From positions 1-60,444 of the forward strand of contig JBMOEY010000002.1 in the NCBI GenBank assembly GCA_049314515.1: a stretch of DNA of 60,444 nt, read 5' to 3'. Positions 1-8,820 of this stretch are shown in pieces. Position numbers and translations under genes: made by a program. The notes under the pieces were generated by a model. The model made no database searches. It saw only the letters and a list, made by a program, of their open reading frames with translations, and was not told where the DNA came from. The number at the start of each line of letters is the position of its first letter. Position 1 is the stretch's first letter. The stretch comes from RFQD01 sp049314515. Lineage in GTDB: Bacteria; Actinomycetota; Actinomycetes; Actinomycetales; Microbacteriaceae.

Positions 1-110
1 AGGTCGCCGTCCAGGTCGCACACGTCGAGCAGCTCCTCCACGTAATCGGCCGCAACCTCTCCTTCTTGCTCCAACAGGGACAAGGCTGGTTCAGGCTTTT
101 CCTCGGTCAC
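1..110 (-). CDS. jag: Jag/KhpB-type RNA-binding protein, N-terminal fragment
   Basis: Only the first 36 codons lie in the window; the gene runs off the left edge. Reading the minus strand from a GTG at 108-110 gives an acidic N-terminus with the segment ADYVEELLDVCDLDGD, characteristic of the start of actinobacterial Jag (R3H/KH single-strand nucleic-acid-binding) proteins. The GTG overlaps the yidC stop codon (GTGA), so the two are translationally coupled. The position directly downstream of yidC is the usual place for jag. The R3H and KH domains themselves are outside the window, so the name rests on this N-terminal motif and on gene order. Confidence 0.85.
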   Translation of the reverse strand, partial: MTEEKPEPALSLLEQEGEVAADYVEELLDVCDLDGD

Positions 111-1066
111 TTGGTGCCCTTCTTTCCAGTTTGCTTTTTCGCGCGCGACTTGCTCAACGGCTGCTGGCGCTGGGCCGGCTGCTCAATCTCGGGGGTTTCT
201 TCGACGGTCGCCGTCGATTTACCACGTCGAGCAAGGCGCTCCTCTCGGGCCTTCGCCGCTTGGCTGCCCGGCGTTGGCATGTTTCGAATAACGACGAACT
301 GCTGCACCATGGTCCAGATGTTTGAGACGAGCCAGTAGGTCATCACGCCGAGCGGAAAAGCAAATCCCGAGACCGCGAAAACAAGCGGGAGGATGTAGAG
401 CAAGATTCGTTGCTGCCGGAATTGTGGTGACGCCTTTGTTTCTTCCGACATGTTCTTCGACATGATCTGCAGCTGAGTGATGAATTGCGAGGCCGTCATG
501 ATGACCACGAGGGTCGCCGCAATCACCATGACCGTCACGTTCGCCGGGTTCTCTTCCATGGCGCTTTGAAAGCTTGCGTGGAGTGGGGCGACCCCAAAAA
601 CGTTCGCGTCCGCGAATGACGTGGCAAGTTGCGCGTTCAGCGGTCCAACACCCGTGTTTCCCTTTTGAGCCTCGTTCAGAACGGAGAACAGCGCAAAGAA
701 AATCGGCATCTGCAACAGAAGCGGCAGACACGAACTCAGTGGATTGGTGCCGTGCTTACTGTAGAGCGCCATCGTTTCGCGGGACATGTTTTCGCGAGAG
801 TACTGATCTCGCTTTCCCTTGTACTTGTCCTGAATCTTCTTGAGCTCTGGTGCGATCTCGAGCATCTTGCGTTGGCTTCGGATCTGGCGAACGAAAACGG
901 GAATCAACGCGGCTCGCACAACGATTACGAGACCAACGATGGCGAGAACCCACGTCGCGCCGGCGTTAGTGTCCATGCCGATGTACGTGAACAATCCGTG
1001 AAACGCCACAAGCACGAGTTCCACTAGCCACTTAATCGGCCACAGAATCAACCCAAAAATATCCAT
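107..1066 (-). CDS. yidC: YidC/Oxa1 membrane protein insertase
   Basis: Inserts and helps fold inner-membrane proteins, alone or with SecYEG. The 319-residue product starts with a hydrophobic segment (about residues 5-28), followed by a charged loop rich in Lys/Arg/Glu. It then carries the family core with the stretch GTNPLSSCLPLLLQMPIFFA, two to three further membrane segments and a basic tail rich in Arg and Lys that could contact ribosomes. It lacks the large periplasmic domain of Gram-negative YidC, as expected in Actinobacteria. It sits in the rpmH-rnpA-yidD-yidC-jag unit, transcribed away from dnaA, 8 bases after yidD. Confidence 0.97.
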   Translation of the reverse strand: MDIFGLILWPIKWLVELVLVAFHGLFTYIGMDTNAGATWVLAIVGLVIVVRAALIPVFVRQIRSQRKMLEIAPELKKIQDKYKGKRDQYSRENMSRETMALYSKHGTNPLSSCLPLLLQMPIFFALFSVLNEAQKGNTGVGPLNAQLATSFADANVFGVAPLHASFQSAMEENPANVTVMVIAATLVVIMTASQFITQLQIMSKNMSEETKASPQFRQQRILLYILPLVFAVSGFAFPLGVMTYWLVSNIWTMVQQFVVIRNMPTPGSQAAKAREERLARRGKSTATVEETPEIEQPAQRQQPLSKSRAKKQTGKKGTK

Positions 1067-1074
1067 GGTGAGCG

Positions 1075-1422
1075 CTATGCCCTTTCCTGACGGTTCACGA
1101 CGACAAAACCAAATTTCGTAAGGTGGGTATCCGACCCCGTGCTTGCCGGAATGTCATCAATTCCACCTGGAGACCAAGGATGACACCGGACTAGCCTACG
1201 CGCCGTCAGCCACGATCCCTTAACGAGACCGTGAGCCTGAACCGCTTGTAGCGAATATGCCGAACATGAGGGATAGTACCGGCATACGTCGCCATACAGT
1301 GGGGATATTGCGGCGCGATAGAAATTCAAAAAGAGAATCCCCGCATTCCGGGGCACGAGCGAAAACTGACCCAGGCGGGGCTTCGCAGAACGTTGCACGC
1401 GGCCGTCACCCCCGCCGCTCAT
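1075..1422 (-). CDS. yidD: Membrane protein insertion efficiency factor YidD
   Basis: A small (115 residues) DUF37/YidD protein thought to assist YidC-dependent insertion at the inner face of the membrane. The core motif is clear: an amphipathic LNFYRAAISPL segment, then CRYYPSCSAYSLQAV with the conserved cysteines, and a WSPGGIDDIP-like end. A longer reading frame exists upstream, but the ATG at 1420-1422 gives a family-sized protein; it overlaps the 3' end of rnpA by 17 bases, typical of this operon. The upstream extension would lie inside rnpA and has no YidD similarity. The C-terminal tail after the core is unremarkable. Confidence 0.93.
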   Translation of the reverse strand: MSGGGDGRVQRSAKPRLGQFSLVPRNAGILFLNFYRAAISPLYGDVCRYYPSCSAYSLQAVQAHGLVKGSWLTARRLVRCHPWSPGGIDDIPASTGSDTHLTKFGFVVVNRQERA

Positions 1423-1744
1423 TTTGAGCCCGAAGAACGAGTGCGGTGAGCTCGTCACGCAATTGAACGTATGTGGCGGTCGTCGCGGCGGGCAGCACGC
1501 GAACAACGACGTCTCCCGTTAGGGAAGAAAGGAGTGGCGCCGTTGCCGCACGCAAGCGCCGCTTCATCAAGTTCCGCACCGTCGCGCCACCAACGGCCTT
1601 AGAAACGATGAAGCCCGCCCGCGGCAAGCCCTGAGCGCCCCGGTACACGTGAACAATCATGTACTGACCGGCACAGGATCGACCACGACGAACAACCCTC
1701 CTGTAATCAAGAGGGCTGACGATTCGGTGTGCCCGACTGAGCAC
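1406..1744 (-). CDS. rnpA: Ribonuclease P protein component
   Basis: Protein subunit of RNase P, which with the RNA subunit (not in this window) matures tRNA 5' ends. The 112-residue product has the basic RNase P signature around ATVRNLMKRRLR (the RNR motif) and the preceding beta strand RAGFIVSKAVGG. The start is a GTG at 1742-1744, 8 bases after the rpmH stop, so the pair is co-transcribed. It overlaps yidD at its end. Length and composition are standard. Confidence 0.96.
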   Translation of the reverse strand: MLSRAHRIVSPLDYRRVVRRGRSCAGQYMIVHVYRGAQGLPRAGFIVSKAVGGATVRNLMKRRLRAATAPLLSSLTGDVVVRVLPAATTATYVQLRDELTALVLRAQNERRG

Positions 1745-1752
1745 GAACCGAG

Positions 1753-1890
1753 TTAGGCGGACAGCTCGGTGCGACCCTTACGGCGACGTGCCGACAAGAT
1801 GGCGCGGCCCGCGCGGGTGCGCATGCGGAGTCGGAAACCGTGGACCTTCGCACGGCGGCGGTTGTTCGGCTGAAAAGTGCGCTTGCTCAT
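1753..1890 (-). CDS. rpmH: 50S ribosomal protein L34
   Basis: A 45-residue, very basic protein with the L34 pattern MSKRTFQPNNRRRAKVHGF and a C-terminal RRKGRTELSA. The ATG at 1888-1890 is chosen because it gives the exact family length and is preceded by GGAGAAT as ribosome binding site; an in-frame extension upstream is not conserved. It is the first gene of the minus-strand unit that diverges from dnaA, the classic origin landmark. Confidence 0.97.
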   Translation of the reverse strand: MSKRTFQPNNRRRAKVHGFRLRMRTRAGRAILSARRRKGRTELSA

Positions 1891-1966
1891 TGGATTCTCC
1901 GATCGAGCTGCGGCTCGCCCTAAACAGAACCGCAGAAAATTACTTGGCCTTGAAGCCAACTAGATA

Positions 1967-1996
1967 ACGGTACGCGGTTGGCAGCCAATCGGTCAA
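1967..1996 (-). promoter_or_regulatory. Putative promoter of the rpmH-rnpA-yidD-yidC unit
   Basis: On the minus strand TTGACC (complement of 1991-1996) is followed after 18 bases by TACCGT (complement of 1967-1972), a plausible -35/-10 pair about 75 bases upstream of rpmH. This is inference from motif and position only. Confidence 0.4.
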
Positions 1997-2031
1997 ACCG
2001 ACCGAGCATCCCCTGCTGTGCCATCTTGCAT

Positions 2032-2071
2032 TTATCCACAGGAATCGCTACCGTCATGAAAGTTATCCCCA
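2032..2071 (+). other. Two DnaA boxes upstream of dnaA
   Basis: A perfect TTATCCACA lies at 2032-2040 and a one-mismatch TTATCCCCA at 2063-2071, both on the plus strand in the rpmH-dnaA spacer (1891-2171). They probably serve autoregulation of dnaA and may belong to a bipartite origin. A possible dnaA -10 (TAGTCT) follows at 2110-2115, and GGGGGAA at 2161-2167 is the ribosome binding site of dnaA. Confidence 0.75.
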
Positions 2072-2171
2072 CGCTGTATCGGCCACGGGAATCGGACCTA
2101 CAACCTCCGTAGTCTGGCGCGAAATCTTCGGCCGCATACGGCTCTCACAACCGTTTATCTGGGGGAATACA

Positions 2172-3584
2172 GTGACGCAGATAGAGCTCGACAAAACATG
2201 GAAGGCCATTCTGGAAGGGCTTTCCGCAGATCCGTCCGTCACTCCCGCGCTTTATGGCTTCGCCACGCTCATCGAACCCAGGGGAGTCATGGCCGGGACG
2301 ATCTATCTTGAAGTGCCTAACGACTTCACGCGAAGCATGATTGAGCAGCGCCTCCGTGGGCCTCTGTTCGGCGCGATTGGCTCGCTCGGTGCCGACAGTG
2401 AGGTCTCGTCGTTTGCAATCGTCGTCAATTCCGAACTCGCGGACAAAATGCTAGAGCGAGTAGAAAACGAGGAGCCCGCCGCGTCAATTCCCGCGGCCAC
2501 CCCCTTGCCCGAAGGGAGCACTCGTAGCCGAAGTGCGTCGGATGATTCTCAACTGAATTCGAAATACACCTTCGACAGCTTTGTCATCGGGGGTTCGAAT
2601 CGATTCGCTCATGCTGCAGCCGTTGCCGTTGCCGAAGCACCCGCGAAGGCCTACAACCCACTATTTATTTATGGAGAGTCCGGCCTCGGAAAGACTCACC
2701 TCCTACACGCAATCGGACACTACGCACAAAGTCTCTACCCAACAATTCGGGTTAAATACGTGAGCTCGGAAGAATTTACTAACGACTTCATCAACTCCAT
2801 CGCCAACAACCGGGGCACGGCCTTCCAAGCCAGATATCGCAACATCGACATTTTGCTCATCGACGACATCCAGTTTCTTCAAGGCAAGGCCGAAACTCAG
2901 GAAGCCTTCTTCCACACGTTTAACACTCTCCACGACCACAATAAACAGGTGGTCATCACCAGTGATGTGCCGCCAAAGAGCCTCACCGGCTTTGAAGATC
3001 GAATGCGAACGAGATTTGAATGGGGTCTCCTCACCGACGTTCAAACGCCCGACTTGGAAACCCGCATAGCGATCCTGCGTAAAAAAGCCGAGAAGGAAAA
3101 ACTCGACGTTCCCGATGACATTCTGGAATTTATTGCCAGCAAGGTAACAAGCAATATTCGTGAGCTCGAAGGAACACTTATCCGAGTTACCGCATACGCA
3201 AATCTCAATAAGACCTCAGTTGATTTGCCCCTTGTTCAAACCGTATTGAAAGACCTCGTAACCCTTGATGACGACAACGTGGTTGCGCCTGTCGACATCA
3301 TGAATACGACAGCGGACTATTTCCGGCTCTCCGTCGATGAGCTCACTGGGACCTCGCGAGCCCAGGCTATTGCGACTGCGCGTCAGATCGCGATGTATTT
3401 ATGCAGGGAAATGACGAATCTGTCGCTGCCAAAGATTGGTCAACTTTTTGGCGGCCGCGACCACACAACGGTTATGCATGCTTGCAAAAAAATCGCTGAG
3501 CTAATGAAAGAGCGGCGGTCAATTTACAACCAGGTCACCGAGCTCACCACGCGAGTGCGGCAACGATCCCAATTTGCCCGGTAA
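2172..3584 (+). CDS. dnaA: Chromosomal replication initiator DnaA
   Basis: AAA+ initiator that binds DnaA boxes at oriC, melts DNA and recruits the helicase. The 470-residue product has domain I (about 1-85), a short linker, then the AAA+ core with Walker A GESGLGKTHLLHAIG, Walker B LLIDDIQFL and the sensor region. Domain IV carries the DNA-binding signature GGRDHTTVMHACKK near residue 435. The start is GTG at 2172 with a strong GGGGGAA upstream. The linker domain II is short compared with Streptomyces DnaA. DnaA boxes lie on both sides of the gene. Confidence 0.98.
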   Translation: MTQIELDKTWKAILEGLSADPSVTPALYGFATLIEPRGVMAGTIYLEVPNDFTRSMIEQRLRGPLFGAIGSLGADSEVSSFAIVVNSELADKMLERVENEEPAASIPAATPLPEGSTRSRSASDDSQLNSKYTFDSFVIGGSNRFAHAAAVAVAEAPAKAYNPLFIYGESGLGKTHLLHAIGHYAQSLYPTIRVKYVSSEEFTNDFINSIANNRGTAFQARYRNIDILLIDDIQFLQGKAETQEAFFHTFNTLHDHNKQVVITSDVPPKSLTGFEDRMRTRFEWGLLTDVQTPDLETRIAILRKKAEKEKLDVPDDILEFIASKVTSNIRELEGTLIRVTAYANLNKTSVDLPLVQTVLKDLVTLDDDNVVAPVDIMNTTADYFRLSVDELTGTSRAQAIATARQIAMYLCREMTNLSLPKIGQLFGGRDHTTVMHACKKIAELMKERRSIYNQVTELTTRVRQRSQFAR

Positions 3585-3960
3585 TCAGGTCCGCTGAACA
3601 ACCTGTACGTCAAGCCTGGAAAGCTAGCAAACAGTTGTGGATAAAGTTGTGGAAAATGTGTGTTTCTTGAAGAAAACCTGTGGTGAGTGCGAGGCATCCT
3701 GTGGACGGTAGCCAGGCGGGGGCAACCGCGTCCCGTTAGGCCCGGCGCTCATCCGCAGATCTTCCACATCTCACATGAATGTAGTTCGGTGGCGCTACTT
3801 AGAAAAACGACGATTCATTCACATCTCCACAAGGCTTATGAATATTAAAGACTTCTTTAAAAATTCTTGCGAAATAACAAAAAGCCCTCTCTTTCAAATG
3901 GTGTTCCGTTCCCGCCAGGGGCTACCATGAGAGCCCAACGATGATGAAAGAAGTTGATCC
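3585..3960 (+). other. Origin of replication (oriC) spacer between dnaA and dnaN
   Basis: This 376-base non-coding stretch holds several DnaA-box-like sites: TTGTGGATAA at 3635-3644 (perfect box on the minus strand), TTGTGGAAAA at 3647-3656, CTGTGGACG around 3699-3707, TCTTCCACA at 3770-3778 and TCTCCACAA at 3824-3832. An AT-rich block at about 3839-3886 is a candidate DNA unwinding element. The first two boxes are only 12 bases apart start to start, favouring cooperative DnaA loading. A TACCAT hexamer at 3923-3928 may be the dnaN -10. No protein-coding frame is convincing here. Confidence 0.85.
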
Positions 3961-5103
3961 GTGAAGTTCCAAGTCAATAAGGACGTGTTGAGCGAGGCCG
4001 TTTCCTTCTCTGTCAAGTTGCTACCGCTGCGCCCCGCCCTTCCGGTTTTGAACGGCGTGTTAGTCGAAGCCAATGCCACGGGAGTAGTTCTCTCCACATT
4101 CGATTTCGAGGTTTCATCCCGCACAACTGTTGTGGCCACCGTGGAAGAGACTGGACGAGTTCTGATCCCCGGCCGTCTCCTGAACGAGATTGCCGGCAGA
4201 TTGCCGCAAGCCCCGATTACGGTTGAACTCAACGATTCCCGCGTCGTTGTGACGTGTGGAAGTTCCAGATTTTCACTGCCGTGTATGTCGGTTGATGAGT
4301 ACCCCACGATTCCGGAGGTCGAGGGCTCAACGGGGATGGTCAAAGGGGACGAGTTCTCCACCGCGATTTCTCAAGTGGTTGTGGCCTCGTCCCGCGAGGA
4401 CAGCATGCCCGTCATTAATGGCGTGCAACTAGAAATTAGCGGCACAACACTGAGCATGATGGCAACAGACAGGTATCGAGTCGCCATTAAAGATGTCGCT
4501 TGGGACCCAGGAAGCCAGCCGATCGATCACTCTGCTCTCGTGCCCTCAAGAACCATGCAAGAAATCGGTAAAACATTTGGGTCCTCGCCCACAATCAGTA
4601 TCACCTTCGCAACGAAGGACGACCGTGAAGTCATAGCTTTTCAGGCAGACAACAAAACCGTCACGTCGTTGCTCATCAAAGGCAACTTCCCCCCGGTCAG
4701 GAGGTTATTCCCGGAGGTTGTAGAAAACTTCGCCGTTGTTAACACGGCAGATCTCATCGAAGCAACGAGACGCGTCAAGCTCGTCGTGGAGCGTGAGGCG
4801 GCGCTCAAGTACATCATTCGTGACAACACAATTACTCTCGAAGCAATTGGTGGGGATCAGGCGCAAGCCTCAGAAACTATTGATGCCGTCATCTCGGGAC
4901 TCGAACCGACGGTTTCGCTCAAACCAGACCTTCTCTTGGATGGTCTCACCGCCGTCCATTCCGAGTTCACGCGACTAGGTTTTAACAACGGAGACAATCC
5001 CAGCAAGCCTGGCCCGGTGCTCATCACAAGCCAGACCTCTAAAGACGGTGAATCCGAGTCGTCATTCCGATACTTGCTGCAGCCAAACCTTTTACTCCGC
5101 TAA
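3961..5103 (+). CDS. dnaN: DNA polymerase III beta sliding clamp
   Basis: Ring-shaped processivity clamp for DNA polymerase III; also binds repair proteins through short clamp-binding peptides. The 380-residue product begins MKFQVNKDVLSEAVSF and shows the three-domain clamp pattern, including LPVLNGV in domain 1, SMPVINGVQLEI and ATDRYRVA in domain 2. The C-terminus FRYLLQPNLLLR differs slightly from the common YLLMPVRL ending but is in the right place. The start is GTG at 3961 with AAAGAAG upstream. NucS, encoded at 33269-33964, ends in a likely clamp-binding motif and is a probable partner. Confidence 0.97.
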   Translation: MKFQVNKDVLSEAVSFSVKLLPLRPALPVLNGVLVEANATGVVLSTFDFEVSSRTTVVATVEETGRVLIPGRLLNEIAGRLPQAPITVELNDSRVVVTCGSSRFSLPCMSVDEYPTIPEVEGSTGMVKGDEFSTAISQVVVASSREDSMPVINGVQLEISGTTLSMMATDRYRVAIKDVAWDPGSQPIDHSALVPSRTMQEIGKTFGSSPTISITFATKDDREVIAFQADNKTVTSLLIKGNFPPVRRLFPEVVENFAVVNTADLIEATRRVKLVVEREAALKYIIRDNTITLEAIGGDQAQASETIDAVISGLEPTVSLKPDLLLDGLTAVHSEFTRLGFNNGDNPSKPGPVLITSQTSKDGESESSFRYLLQPNLLLR

Positions 5104-5113
5104 GGGAGTCTTT

Positions 5114-6244
5114 GTGCATGTCTCGCGACTGAGGCTCGCGGATTTTAGAAATCACCAGTCCAGTGATATTTCCTTTGGTCCCGGGGTGAATGTCCTCATT
5201 GGACCAAATGGCCAAGGCAAAACCAATGTCATTGAAGCCATTTACCTATTGGCGACAGGCTCATCTCACCGAACTCATCAGCTAACTGCGTTAGTAAATC
5301 GAGATGCACAAATGGCTGCTGTTTTGGCGGACATCACCCACAACGGCCGCAATCTGACCGTGGACATTCGAATCGAAAGGAATGGGGCGAATCAGGCTCG
5401 CGCAAACGGCAACGCAGTACGAATGAGAGACCTGCCGAGATATATCCACGCTGTCATTTTTTCGCCTGAAGACCTGGGGATTATCCGTGACAATCCCGAG
5501 GACCGGCGACACTTGATCGACAGCGTAATCTCCGTACTTTCACCACGTATGACGTCGGTGAGTTCTGACTACGAACGGGTTCTCAAACAACGCAACTCGC
5601 TCCTCAAATCTTTACGATTGGTGCCCCGTGCGCAGCGGGATCTCTCAACCTTGGCTATCTGGGACGAGAAGATCGTGGCCCTGGGAACGGACATCTTATT
5701 TGCCCGACAAGCTGCACTCGAAGCCCTCCGAGCCCCGGTGTCCCAGGCGTACCTGTCCATCGCAGGTGAGGGACATCCGATTTCTTTGTCACTAAGGTCA
5801 AGCGTGATGGAGAGCCTTTCTTTCGATGCCCCACGCGACCTCATCGCGGATAGATTTGCCATCGCAATGATTAGCGCGCTGGATGACGATTTAGATCGCG
5901 GCACGACAAGCGTAGGTCCCCATCGAGACGACATCGAGTTCACACTGAATTCCTTACCTGTCAAGGGATATGCCAGTCATGGAGAAACGTGGTCCTTTGC
6001 CCTAGCCCTGAAGCTGGGGACCGCGACCTTGTTCAGGAATGATGTCTTGGGGGATCCCATCGTCATTCTCGATGATGTCTTTGCAGAACTTGACGTAAAG
6101 CGACGTCTGAACCTGGCTTCGGCAATCGAGAGTTTCGAACAAATTTTCGTGACGGCCGCCGTAGCGGACGATATTCCCAAGATGGATATTCGGGCGACCT
6201 TTAGCGTTTCGAAGGGCTTGGTCGACGTAGGGGCAACACCGTGA
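5114..6244 (+). CDS. recF: DNA replication and repair protein RecF
   Basis: SMC-like ATPase that loads RecA at gaps with RecO/RecR. The 376-residue product has Walker A GPNGQGKTNVIEAIY near the N-terminus and a C-terminal Walker B VILDDVFAELD. The GTG at 5114 is chosen because the product then begins VHVSRLRLADFRNH as in the family and AAGGGAG (5102-5108) is a well-placed ribosome binding site; a longer frame starting inside dnaN is not conserved. The stop overlaps the dciA start (GTGA). In many relatives gnd lies between dnaN and recF; it is absent here. Confidence 0.97.
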   Translation: MHVSRLRLADFRNHQSSDISFGPGVNVLIGPNGQGKTNVIEAIYLLATGSSHRTHQLTALVNRDAQMAAVLADITHNGRNLTVDIRIERNGANQARANGNAVRMRDLPRYIHAVIFSPEDLGIIRDNPEDRRHLIDSVISVLSPRMTSVSSDYERVLKQRNSLLKSLRLVPRAQRDLSTLAIWDEKIVALGTDILFARQAALEALRAPVSQAYLSIAGEGHPISLSLRSSVMESLSFDAPRDLIADRFAIAMISALDDDLDRGTTSVGPHRDDIEFTLNSLPVKGYASHGETWSFALALKLGTATLFRNDVLGDPIVILDDVFAELDVKRRLNLASAIESFEQIFVTAAVADDIPKMDIRATFSVSKGLVDVGATP

Positions 6245-6723
6245 ACGAAGCTCCTCTCTCCACTGCTTTCTATCTCAAGCTCAAGTCCCTATGGACGGGC
6301 ACCCCGAGTAAATCGAGGAAACGACCTGCAAAGAGGCAAGATCTTGGAATGGAGCCCTTCACTGCGGGCCGCGACCCCGTCACCCTCGAGTCGGCAGTAC
6401 TGGAAATAAGCGCTGGTTTGGGTTGGGATGAGCCACTCGCTGATGCGGCGCTAGTTTCGGATTGGCCGAACCTCGTCGGCCCAGATACGGCAGCTAATAC
6501 ACAGATCGAGAAATTTGATGCCGGTGTTCTGACGGTGCGCTGTTCGTCGACCGCGTGGGCAACGCAACTGAATTTCATGTCGTCGGATATTGCCAACACG
6601 TTGCGCACCGCGCATCCAGACTGCAAAGTGAGTAAAATCGCTTTTGTTGGGCCCAACGCCCCCTCGTGGAAACGTGGCCCGAGAGCGATTCCAGGGCGTG
6701 GCGTGCGCGATACCTATGGTTGA
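6241..6723 (+). CDS. dciA: DUF721/DciA-type replicative helicase operator
   Basis: A 160-residue protein with the DUF721 core in its second half: WPNLVGPDTAANTQIEKFDA followed by LTVRCSSTAWATQLNF. DUF721 proteins (DciA) interact with the replicative helicase DnaB in bacteria lacking DnaC/DnaI, and DUF721 genes typically follow recF in Actinobacteria. The N-terminal 50 residues are basic and low in conservation. The start GTG at 6241 overlaps the recF stop. The replication role is transferred from studied homologues; the sequence shows only the domain and context. Confidence 0.88.
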   Translation: MNEAPLSTAFYLKLKSLWTGTPSKSRKRPAKRQDLGMEPFTAGRDPVTLESAVLEISAGLGWDEPLADAALVSDWPNLVGPDTAANTQIEKFDAGVLTVRCSSTAWATQLNFMSSDIANTLRTAHPDCKVSKIAFVGPNAPSWKRGPRAIPGRGVRDTYG

Positions 6724-6783
6724 TTAGGCAAAAACCCCCGACAACCTAAAAAAAGACGCTCAGAAGGCGATTTCACGGGCTGC

Positions 6784-8820
6784 GTGGGGTTGCCGAGAGT
6801 AGAATCGCAACGCAATCTTTTCGTTGGGAGCCACATTATTTCTGAGTCGCGCAATACCTCCCCGTCACCCTCTGAACCCGCAGAGTACGGCGCAAACGAC
6901 ATCCAGGTCCTTGAAGGCCTAGAAGCCGTTCGCAAGCGCCCCGGGATGTACATCGGGTCCACTGGCGAGCGTGGACTCCACCACTTGGTATATGAAATCG
7001 TTGACAACTCTGTCGATGAAGCTCTCGCGGGTTATTGCGATCGCATTGAAATAACAGTCTTGTCAGACGGCGCGCTGCGCGTCGTGGACAACGGCCGCGG
7101 AATCCCGGTGGATGAACATCCGGTTGAGAAGAAATCTACGGTTGAGGTTGTACTCACAATTCTGCATGCCGGTGGAAAATTCGGCGGTGGGGGTTACGCC
7201 GTTTCCGGCGGACTACACGGTGTTGGAAGCTCGGTGGTAAACGCGTTGTCACACACCCTCGATGTCGAAGTTTATCGACAGGGTTTTGTCTGGACGCAGC
7301 ATTATGACGATGGCGTCCCCGCGGCGCCGCTCGCTCAGGGTGGACCCTCGGATCGCACGGGAACAACCATCACCTTCCGACCAAACGCGGAAATTTTTGA
7401 GACCGTCGATTTCAACTTCGAAACGCTTCGTCAACGCTTTCAGCAGATGACGTTTCTCAACAAGGGACTCACCATCTCGTTGAAGGACGAGCGGTCAACT
7501 GCGTCTGATGACCAGGCGTCCGGCATTGAATACCTGTACTCCAAGGGACTCGTTGATTACGTCGAATACCTTAATTCGGCCAAAAAGACCGAGATTGTTC
7601 ACGACGAAATCATTTCGTTTGAGTCGGAAGACACGGATCGCAAAATTGCGCTCGAAGTGGCCATGCAATGGACCACCGCTTACACGGAAAGTGTTCACAC
7701 GTACGCGAACACGATCAACACTCATGAAGGTGGAACGCATGAGGAAGGATTTCGGGCCGCACTGACGACGCTTGTTAATAAGTACGCGCGCGAGAAAAGC
7801 ATTCTCAAGGACAAAGATGAAAATCTTTCTGGTGATGATGTGCGAGAAGGGCTCACTGCCGTAATCTCCGTCAAACTCGCGGAACCACAATTTGAAGGTC
7901 AGACGAAGACCAAGCTCGGCAATACCGAAGCAAAGTCCTACGTTCAGCGTGTTACCGGCGATTTCCTTTCGGATTGGTTTGAGCGAAATCCAAATCAAGC
8001 TCGTGACATTATTCGCAAATCGATTGTGGCCGCACAGGCGAGAATGGCCGCTCGCAAGGCCCGCGAAACGACGCGACGCAAGGGACTCCTCGAAGGCGGC
8101 GGCATGCCGGGAAAGCTCAAGGACTGCCAGAGTAACGACCCCACCTTGTCGGAAGTATTCCTCGTTGAGGGAGACTCAGCCGGAGGTTCTGCGGTGCAGG
8201 GAAGAAACCCGGATCGACAGGCGATTTTGCCCCTGCGGGGCAAAATTCTTAACGTCGAGAAGGCTGGCATTGAACGAATGCTCGCGAACGCCGAAATTCA
8301 GGCCATGATCACGGCTTTTGGCACCGGCATAGGAGCCGACTTCAACATCGAGAAGGCCCGGTACCACAAGATTGTGCTGATGGCGGATGCAGATGTTGAT
8401 GGGCAGCACATTACGACGCTGCTTCTCACGTTGTTATATCGACACATGCGTGAATTGATTGAGCACGGCTACGTCTACCTCGCTCAACCGCCGCTTTACC
8501 GACTCAAGTGGAGTAACGCAGACCATCAGTATGTTTACAGCGACGCGGAACGCGACGCTTTCCTTGCCGCTGGCCTTGGTCAGGGATGGAAGATCCCCAA
8601 AGATAACGGGATTCAGCGCTACAAGGGTCTTGGCGAGATGGATTACCGCGAACTGTGGGAGACGACGATGAATCCCGACACACGGACCCTCCTTCAGGTC
8701 ACGCTCGATGACGCGGCGGCGGCAGACATCATTTTTTCGACGTTGATGGGCGATGACGTGGAAGAACGGCGCAAGTTCATCCAACAAAATGCAAAGGACG
8801 TGCGCTTCCTTGACATCTAA
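6784..8820 (+). CDS. gyrB: DNA gyrase subunit B
   Basis: ATPase subunit of gyrase, which introduces negative supercoils. It carries the GHKL ATPase fold (EIVDNSVDEALAGY; VDNGRGIP; GGLHGVGSSVVNAL), the transducer domain, and the TOPRIM domain with EGDSAGG and DADVDGQHI. The boundary given uses the only conventional upstream codon region (GTG 6784 or TTG 6790), giving 678 residues. The first 17 codons are probably not translated: a -10-like TAGAAT lies at 6800-6805, and GGGAG at 6826-6830 sits 4 and 7 bases before two in-frame ATT codons (6835, 6838). Starting at ATT gives an N-terminus of family length. The end overlaps gyrA. Confidence 0.97.
   Translation: MGLPRVESQRNLFVGSHIISESRNTSPSPSEPAEYGANDIQVLEGLEAVRKRPGMYIGSTGERGLHHLVYEIVDNSVDEALAGYCDRIEITVLSDGALRVVDNGRGIPVDEHPVEKKSTVEVVLTILHAGGKFGGGGYAVSGGLHGVGSSVVNALSHTLDVEVYRQGFVWTQHYDDGVPAAPLAQGGPSDRTGTTITFRPNAEIFETVDFNFETLRQRFQQMTFLNKGLTISLKDERSTASDDQASGIEYLYSKGLVDYVEYLNSAKKTEIVHDEIISFESEDTDRKIALEVAMQWTTAYTESVHTYANTINTHEGGTHEEGFRAALTTLVNKYAREKSILKDKDENLSGDDVREGLTAVISVKLAEPQFEGQTKTKLGNTEAKSYVQRVTGDFLSDWFERNPNQARDIIRKSIVAAQARMAARKARETTRRKGLLEGGGMPGKLKDCQSNDPTLSEVFLVEGDSAGGSAVQGRNPDRQAILPLRGKILNVEKAGIERMLANAEIQAMITAFGTGIGADFNIEKARYHKIVLMADADVDGQHITTLLLTLLYRHMRELIEHGYVYLAQPPLYRLKWSNADHQYVYSDAERDAFLAAGLGQGWKIPKDNGIQRYKGLGEMDYRELWETTMNPDTRTLLQVTLDDAAAADIIFSTLMGDDVEERRKFIQQNAKDVRFLDI
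6800..6834 (+). promoter_or_regulatory. Putative gyrBA -10 element and ribosome binding site
   Basis: TAGAAT at 6800-6805 fits the actinobacterial -10 consensus TANNNT and would place the transcript start near 6812. GGGAG at 6826-6830 follows as a ribosome binding site. No convincing -35 is seen. The arrangement implies that the true gyrB start is downstream of 6834. Confidence 0.4.

Noticed and set aside
6724..6783. Terminator between dciA and gyrB
   Set aside because: TTAGG/CCTAA pair is only five bases with a 16-base loop; too weak to call.
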